The position numbers and the translations under genes are program-made. This document shows, piece by piece, positions 59,410 to 64,000 of a stretch of 64,000 nucleotides of DNA. How positions within the stretch are numbered: the stretch's first letter is position 1; each line of letters begins with the position of its first letter. Where the stretch lies: NCBI RefSeq assembly GCF_001428895.1, contig NZ_LMJA01000002.1:62001-126000 (forward strand), in the 5' to 3' direction. The stretch is from Mycobacterium sp. Root265. Lineage in GTDB: Bacteria; Actinomycetota; Actinomycetes; Mycobacteriales; Mycobacteriaceae. The notes below the pieces were generated by a model that saw only the letters and a program-made list of their open reading frames with translations, had not been told where the DNA came from and made no database searches.

Positions 59410-60189
59410 ATGGCTGTGCAAGACTCCATCCCGAGTGTCGTTTCCCGGCCCGTGCGCGCCTTCGGCGGCTTCTTCTCGATGACGCTGGACGTCTTCCTGC
59501 TGATGTTCCGGCCCCCCTTCGCCTGGCGCGAGTACATCCTTCAGTCCTGGTTCGTGGCCCGGGTTTCCTTGCTGCCGACGCTGATGCTGACCATCCCGTA
59601 CACGGTGCTGCTCACGTTCACCTTCAACATTCTGCTGACCGAGTTCGGTGCCGCGGACTTCTCCGGCACCGGTGCCGCACTGGGTACCGTCACCCAGATC
59701 GGGCCGATCGTCACCGTTTTGGTGATCGCCGGTGCGGGCGCGACCGCGATGTGTGCCGACCTGGGCGCCAGGACGATCCGCGAGGAACTCGACGCCCTGC
59801 GGGTGATGGGCGTGAATCCGATTCAGGCATTGGTCATTCCGCGGGTGCTGGCCGCGACCACGGTATCGCTGGCGCTGTCGGCCACCGTGGTACTTGTCGG
59901 GCTCACCGGCGCCTACCTGTTCTGTGTCTACGTCCAGCACGTCTCGCCGGGCGCGTTCGTCGCGGGCCTGACGCTCATCACCGGGCCCTCCGATGTCATG
60001 ATCGCGCTGGTCAAGGCCGCTCTTTTCGGTCTGACCGCCGGACTGATCGCCTGCTACAAGGGCATTTCGGTCGGCGGCGGACCGGCCGGTGTCGGTAACG
60101 CGGTGAACGAGACCGTCGTCTTCACCTTCATGGCGCTGTTCGCCATCAACGTGGTCGCGACCGCCGTCGGCGTGAGGGCGACGATGTGA
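59410..60189 (+). CDS. YrbE-type permease A (MlaE family), first gene of the mce operon
   Basis: A 259-residue integral membrane protein of the MlaE/YrbE family, about five helices. Family motif G-A-R-T-I-R-E-E-L-D-A-L-R-V-M-G-V-N-P near residue 120 (the cytosolic coupling segment) and the C-terminal G-G-G-P-A-G-V-G-N-A-V-N-E-T are present. With YrbEB it forms the permease dimer of an ABC-type lipid importer driven by an MceG-type ATPase encoded elsewhere. The start is ATG 59410 after a 187-base promoter-bearing spacer. The stop overlaps the next gene (GTGA). I cannot assign it to a specific mce class. Confidence 0.94.
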   Translation: MAVQDSIPSVVSRPVRAFGGFFSMTLDVFLLMFRPPFAWREYILQSWFVARVSLLPTLMLTIPYTVLLTFTFNILLTEFGAADFSGTGAALGTVTQIGPIVTVLVIAGAGATAMCADLGARTIREELDALRVMGVNPIQALVIPRVLAATTVSLALSATVVLVGLTGAYLFCVYVQHVSPGAFVAGLTLITGPSDVMIALVKAALFGLTAGLIACYKGISVGGGPAGVGNAVNETVVFTFMALFAINVVATAVGVRATM

Positions 60190-61028
60190 CGAGCGTGATG
60201 GGACACCGCCTGCGGCGGGGCGTCGGCAGCGTTGCCGACAGCTGGAACCAGGTCGGCGTGCAGACCCAGTTCTTCGGGCGCACCCTGCTGTCCATCGGCG
60301 ACGTATTCGTCCGGTATCCCAAGGAACTGGTCCGGCTGATCGCCCAGATGGGTCTCGGCACCGGTGCTTTGGCCATCATCGGCGGCACCGTCGCCATCGT
60401 CGGATTCCTGACCGTCAGTACCGGTGCGCTGGTCGCGGTGCAGGGGTACAACCAGTTCTCCGAGATCGGCGTCGAAGCCCTCACCGGTTTCGCGTCGGCC
60501 TTCTTCAACGTGCGGCTCATCGCGCCCGCCACCACCGCGATCGCGCTGTCGGCGACCATCGGTGCCGGCGCCACCGCCCAACTCGGCGCCATGCGCATCA
60601 ACGAGGAGATCGACGCTCTCGAGGTCATCGGCATCCGCAGCATCGCCTATCTGGCCTCGAGTCGCGTCGTCGCCGGCGTCATCGTGGTCATCCCGCTGTA
60701 CTGCGTGGGTGTGCTGATGTCGTTCTACGCGGCCAAGATCGGCACCACCGTGATCTACGGGCAGTCCAGCGGCGTCTATGACCACTACTTCGACACGTTC
60801 CTCAACCCGATCGATCTCATCTGGTCGTTCGTCCAGTCGATCGCGATGGCGATCGTCATCATGCTCGTGCACACCTACTACGGCTTCACCGCCAGCGGGG
60901 GACCGGCAGGCGTCGGCGAGGCCGTCGGTCGCGCGGTGCGCACCTCATTGGTCATCTCGGCGTTCGTCGTGGTGATGATTTCCCTTGCCGTGTACGGGCA
61001 ATCGGGCAACTTCAATCTGGCCGGCTGA
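60186..61028 (+). CDS. YrbE-type permease B
   Basis: A 280-residue MlaE-family permease. The coupling segment is G-A-M-R-I-N-E-E-I-D-A-L-E-V-I-G-I-R near residue 137, with long hydrophobic helices on both sides and G-G-P-A-G-V-G-E-A-V-G-R near the end. It pairs with YrbEA as the inner-membrane channel of the Mce lipid transporter. The start GTG 60186 overlaps the yrbEA stop by four bases. Topology and order follow the standard yrbEA-yrbEB-mceA layout. Confidence 0.94.
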   Translation: MTSVMGHRLRRGVGSVADSWNQVGVQTQFFGRTLLSIGDVFVRYPKELVRLIAQMGLGTGALAIIGGTVAIVGFLTVSTGALVAVQGYNQFSEIGVEALTGFASAFFNVRLIAPATTAIALSATIGAGATAQLGAMRINEEIDALEVIGIRSIAYLASSRVVAGVIVVIPLYCVGVLMSFYAAKIGTTVIYGQSSGVYDHYFDTFLNPIDLIWSFVQSIAMAIVIMLVHTYYGFTASGGPAGVGEAVGRAVRTSLVISAFVVVMISLAVYGQSGNFNLAG

Positions 61029-61029
61029 C

Positions 61030-62493
61030 ATGGACACATCGAAACGGGGCGGTATCGCACCAGGGTGGTGGACCCTGCTGCTGGTGGTGTTCGTCATCGC
61101 CGCCATCTGGCTGTCGTACTCACTGTTCACCGGTTCGCTGCGCAGCACCGTCCCGGTCACCCTCACCGCGGACCGGTCCGGTCTGGTGATGGAGACCAAC
61201 GCCAAGGTGAAGATGCGCGGCGTCCAGGTCGGCCGGGTCGTCGCGATCAGCGGCGGCGACTCCGAGGCCGCCTCCCCGGTCAAACTGCGCCTCGACATCG
61301 ACCCCGACCAGATCCGTTTCATCCCGGCCAATGTCGAAGCCCGGATCCGTGCCACCACGATCTTCGGCGCCAAGTTCGTCGACCTCGTCTACCCGGACAG
61401 CCCGAGCGCCGAGCGGCTGAAATCCGGCCAGGTGCTCGAATCGCTCAATGTCACCACCGAGGTCAACACCGTCTTCGAGAACCTCGTGGGTGTGCTCGAA
61501 CAGGTCGACACCGCGAAGCTGAACGCCACGCTGTCCGCACTCGCCGAGGGCGTCCGCGGCCGCGGTGAGGTCATCGGGCAGGCCACCACCGACGCCAATC
61601 AGGTTCTGCTGGCGCTGAACCCGCGCGCCGACACCATCCGCGCGGACTGGCAGGCACTGAAGGGCTTCAGCGACGCCTACAGCGACGCCGCCCAGGGCAT
61701 CCTGGCCACCCTGGATGCCGCCAGCACCACCGCGACCACCGTGACCGAGAATTCCCGGCAACTCGACGCGCTGCTGCTGGCCACAACCGGCCTGTCAAAC
61801 AAGGGAATCGAGCTGCTGGCGCCCAACAACGCCAACCTGATCAAGGCCGTCAACACCCTGCAGCCCACCACCGACCTGCTGCTCAAATACAGCCCGTCCT
61901 ACACCTGCCTGCTCACCGGGGCCAAGTACCTGCTGGACCACGGCGGCTACGACGCCACCGGCGGTAACGGCAAGTCGTTCATCCTGGACACCAGCCTGAT
62001 GCTCGGCGATGACCCGTACCGCTACCCGCAGAACCTGCCGATCGTCGGCGCCAAGGGCGGGCCGGGCGGAAAGCCGGGCTGCGGTTCGCTTCCGAGCGTC
62101 GACGACAACTGGCCGGTGCGCCAGCTGATCACCAACACGGGCTTCGGCACCGGTGTCGACTGGCGGCCCAACCCGGGCATCGCCTTCCCGGCCTACGGCA
62201 ACTGGCTGCCCGTCACCCGGGCCGTCCCGGAGCCCCCGAGCATCCGGAACACCTTCGGTGGCCCGGCAATCGGCCCCATCCCGTACCCGGGCGCCCCCGC
62301 CTACGGTGCCCAGCTGTACGCGCCCGACGGCACCCCGTTGTGGCCCGGCCTGCCGCCGGCGCCGCCGCCCGGAGCACCGCGTGACCCGGGTGCGACACCC
62401 GGCTCGGAACCCTTCGTGGTCACCGCGCCCGGCGTGCAGCCGACACCGTTGCCGCCGCAGCCGTTGCCGGTGCCCGCCGCACCCGGCCCGTAA
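61030..62493 (+). CDS. MceA-family lipid transport protein with Pro-rich tail
   Basis: A 487-residue protein with an N-terminal membrane anchor (residues 11-35) and an MCE domain (about 40-120): V-T-L-T-A-D-R-S-G-L-V, K-M-R-G-V-Q-V-G-R-V and a strand pair ending D-L-V-Y-P. A helical coiled region (130-300) follows, as in the needle of Mce complexes. From about residue 390 the sequence is Pro/Gly/Ala-rich and disordered. MceA to MceF assemble into a hexameric tube that carries lipids across the periplasm. The start is ATG 61030, one base after the yrbEB stop. The long Pro-rich tail is notable. Confidence 0.93.
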   Translation: MDTSKRGGIAPGWWTLLLVVFVIAAIWLSYSLFTGSLRSTVPVTLTADRSGLVMETNAKVKMRGVQVGRVVAISGGDSEAASPVKLRLDIDPDQIRFIPANVEARIRATTIFGAKFVDLVYPDSPSAERLKSGQVLESLNVTTEVNTVFENLVGVLEQVDTAKLNATLSALAEGVRGRGEVIGQATTDANQVLLALNPRADTIRADWQALKGFSDAYSDAAQGILATLDAASTTATTVTENSRQLDALLLATTGLSNKGIELLAPNNANLIKAVNTLQPTTDLLLKYSPSYTCLLTGAKYLLDHGGYDATGGNGKSFILDTSLMLGDDPYRYPQNLPIVGAKGGPGGKPGCGSLPSVDDNWPVRQLITNTGFGTGVDWRPNPGIAFPAYGNWLPVTRAVPEPPSIRNTFGGPAIGPIPYPGAPAYGAQLYAPDGTPLWPGLPPAPPPGAPRDPGATPGSEPFVVTAPGVQPTPLPPQPLPVPAAPGP

Positions 62494-62532
62494 CGTCCGA
62501 GATCCGATACCGAGAAGGAGAAGCGAACAGCC

Positions 62533-63564
62533 ATGAAAGACAATCTGGGGGGCGCCATCTGGCGGCTCACCATCTTCCTGGCAGTGTGTCTGCTGGGTGT
62601 CTTCGGGCTGTTCGCGATCTTCTCCCAGCTGCGGTTCGGTGAGACGGAACAGGGCTACCGCGCCGAATTCACCAACGTCGGCGGCATGGAGCCCGGCGAC
62701 TTCGTCCGCATCGCCGGTGTCGAGGTCGGCAAGGTCGGCGATATGAAGATCCGCGACGACGGCACCGTCCTGGTCAACTTCACCGCCGATCAATCCGTGG
62801 TGCTCACCGAAGGCACCCGCGCGGTGATCCGATACGACGATCTGATCGGCGGCCGCTATCTCGGCCTGCAGGAAGGCACCGGCGACACCTCGCGCCTGCA
62901 GCCCGGGTCCACGATCCCGTTGTCCCGCACCGCACCTCCGCTGGACCTCGACGCGCTGATCGGTGGTTTCCGCCCCCTGTTCAAGGCGCTGGAGCCCGAT
63001 CAGATCAACGCGCTGTCGGGCCAGCTGATCAGCGCGCTGCAGGGCCAGGGCGCCACCATCGGGTCCTTCCTCACCCAGACCGCGGCACTGACCAACACCC
63101 TGGCCGACCGCGACCAGCTCATCGGTGAGGTCATCGTCAACCTGAACACCGTGCTGGGTTCGCTCGGCGACCAGAACGAGCAGTTCGCCAAAGCCGTTGA
63201 CGGACTTTCGGAATTGATCGACGGGCTGGCCGCACGCCGCACCGATATCGCCAACGGCGTCGCCTATGTCAGCGAAGCGGCGGGCAGTATCGCCGATCTG
63301 CTGCAACAGGCCCGGCCGCCGCTGGCGAAGACCGTCCAGGAGACTGACCGCGCTGCCGGCATCGTGGTCGCCGATCACGAGTACTTCGACAACCTGATCA
63401 ACACCCTGCCCGATGCGTATCAGGCATTGGCGCGACAAGGCATCTACGGTGACTTCTTCAGCTTCTACCTGTGCGACATCGTCCTCAAGCTCAACGGCAA
63501 GGGCGGTCAGCCCGTGTACGTGAAGGCGGCCGGGCAGAACAGCGGGAGGTGCACCCCGCGATGA
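62533..63564 (+). CDS. MceB-family lipid transport protein
   Basis: A 343-residue protein. Anchor at residues 10-35 (F-L-A-V-C-L-L-G-V-F-G-L-F), MCE domain at about 40-120 (Y-R-A-E-F-T-N-V-G-G-M, V-R-I-A-G-V-E-V-G-K-V), then long helices to about 300. The end has a short C-D-I-V-L-K motif typical of MceB. The start is ATG 62533, with GAGAAGGAGAAG upstream. Its TGA overlaps the mceC start by four bases (ATGA), so the operon continues. Confidence 0.94.
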   Translation: MKDNLGGAIWRLTIFLAVCLLGVFGLFAIFSQLRFGETEQGYRAEFTNVGGMEPGDFVRIAGVEVGKVGDMKIRDDGTVLVNFTADQSVVLTEGTRAVIRYDDLIGGRYLGLQEGTGDTSRLQPGSTIPLSRTAPPLDLDALIGGFRPLFKALEPDQINALSGQLISALQGQGATIGSFLTQTAALTNTLADRDQLIGEVIVNLNTVLGSLGDQNEQFAKAVDGLSELIDGLAARRTDIANGVAYVSEAAGSIADLLQQARPPLAKTVQETDRAAGIVVADHEYFDNLINTLPDAYQALARQGIYGDFFSFYLCDIVLKLNGKGGQPVYVKAAGQNSGRCTPR

Positions 63565-64000
63565 AGTCTTTCGCAGAACGTAACCAGTTCATCGTCGGCG
63601 CAGTCGGTCTCGCGATCATCGCGGCGATCGTGCTGGGCGCGCTGAACTACGACAAGCTGCCGTTCCTGAGCCAGGGCAAGGACTACTCCGCCTATTTCGC
63701 GGAAGCCAGCGGCATCCGCGACGGCGCGACCGTGCAGGTCTCCGGTATGCGGGTCGGCAGCGTCTCCGGTGTGGAGCTGGACGGCCGGCAGGTGCTGGTC
63801 AAGTTCAAGATCGACGGCGACGTGCGGATCGGGGATCGCAGTGAGGCCGCGGTCAAGACCAAGAGCCTGCTGGGCACCAAATACCTTGAGGTCACCCCGC
63901 GCGGTGACGGCTGGCAGGATGGCACCATCCCGCTGGATCGCACGACGCCGGCCTACCAACTGCCCGACGCGCTCGGTGACCTGTCCGCGACCATCAGCGG
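63561..64000 (+). CDS. MceC-family protein, N-terminal part (3' cut by window edge)
   Basis: An open frame from ATG 63561 runs to the end of the window (about 146 residues). It has an anchor (F-I-V-G-A-V-G-L-A-I-I-A-A-I-V-L-G) and an MCE domain: Y-S-A-Y-F-A-E-A-S-G, V-S-G-M-R-V-G-S-V, K-T-K-S-L-L-G-T-K-Y-L. The overlap with mceB and order in the operon fit mceC. Downstream genes (mceD-F) would lie beyond the window. Confidence 0.93.
   Translation, partial: MKSFAERNQFIVGAVGLAIIAAIVLGALNYDKLPFLSQGKDYSAYFAEASGIRDGATVQVSGMRVGSVSGVELDGRQVLVKFKIDGDVRIGDRSEAAVKTKSLLGTKYLEVTPRGDGWQDGTIPLDRTTPAYQLPDALGDLSATIS

Noticed and set aside
61795-63438. Long minus-strand frame opposite mceA and mceB
   Set aside because: Antisense shadow; the mce genes have correct motifs, order and overlaps.

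Overview
The window reads as a chromosomal segment of a fast-growing mycobacterium (Mycolicibacterium type). It is GC-rich, and from 1 to about 40.66 kb it follows, with insertions, the gene order known from M. tuberculosis Rv1082 to Rv1112: mca, the Rv1083 and Rv1084 types, hemolysin III, cis-prenyltransferase, coaA, glyA, desA2, phoH2, polysaccharide deacetylase, fum, glpX, the Rv1100 and Rv1101c types, 3-beta-HSD, xseB, xseA, the Rv1109c type, ispH, the Rv1111c type and ychF. A mycolic-acid-type desaturase, a PE-PPE domain hydrolase, F420-type reductases and a yrbE/mce operon agree with this.

Layout. 1-19.3 kb is mostly conserved housekeeping (mycothiol, isoprenoids, CoA, one-carbon, fumarase, gluconeogenesis), with a flavin monooxygenase added. 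20.5-24.4 kb is a likely catabolic operon (P450, epimerase, SDR) with a divergent TetR. 24.5-30.8 kb holds a secreted PE-PPE hydrolase and a tightly coupled operon of two sulfatases, a HAD hydrolase and the formylglycine-generating enzyme that would activate them. 31-40.66 kb returns to the conserved backbone.

40.64-47.71 kb is an integrative element inserted in the 3' end of ychF. It carries a tyrosine integrase, an XRE repressor, an excisionase-like protein, a serine recombinase with a dyad site, an unknown winged-helix protein, and a cargo of TetR regulator, cytochrome P450 and small membrane protein. The displaced last codons of the host ychF (E-F-R-F-N-V-stop) lie at the far end. Tandem arm-type repeats occur at both ends. 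The cargo TetR/P450 pair resembles the TetR/P450 pair resident at 22.5-24.4 kb.

47.8-58.5 kb is an accessory patchwork: SDR, SRPBCC, two Ddn-like F420 reductases, VOC proteins, DUF72, a TmrB-like P-loop protein and a kinase/PLP-lyase fusion. Three genes here are visibly broken: arr (one extra base), udgX (two extra bases) and a VOC gene with an internal in-frame deletion. 58.6-64 kb opens an mce lipid-import operon (TetR, yrbEA, yrbEB, mceA, mceB, start of mceC) that runs off the window.

Regulatory landscape. At least ten genes have a TAnnnT -10 element 6-9 bases before the start codon, the usual layout of mycobacterial leaderless transcripts. Many convergent gene pairs meet or overlap at their stop codons. 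Hairpins include a striking 58-bp loopless perfect palindrome downstream of fum. No rRNA, tRNA or CRISPR was seen.
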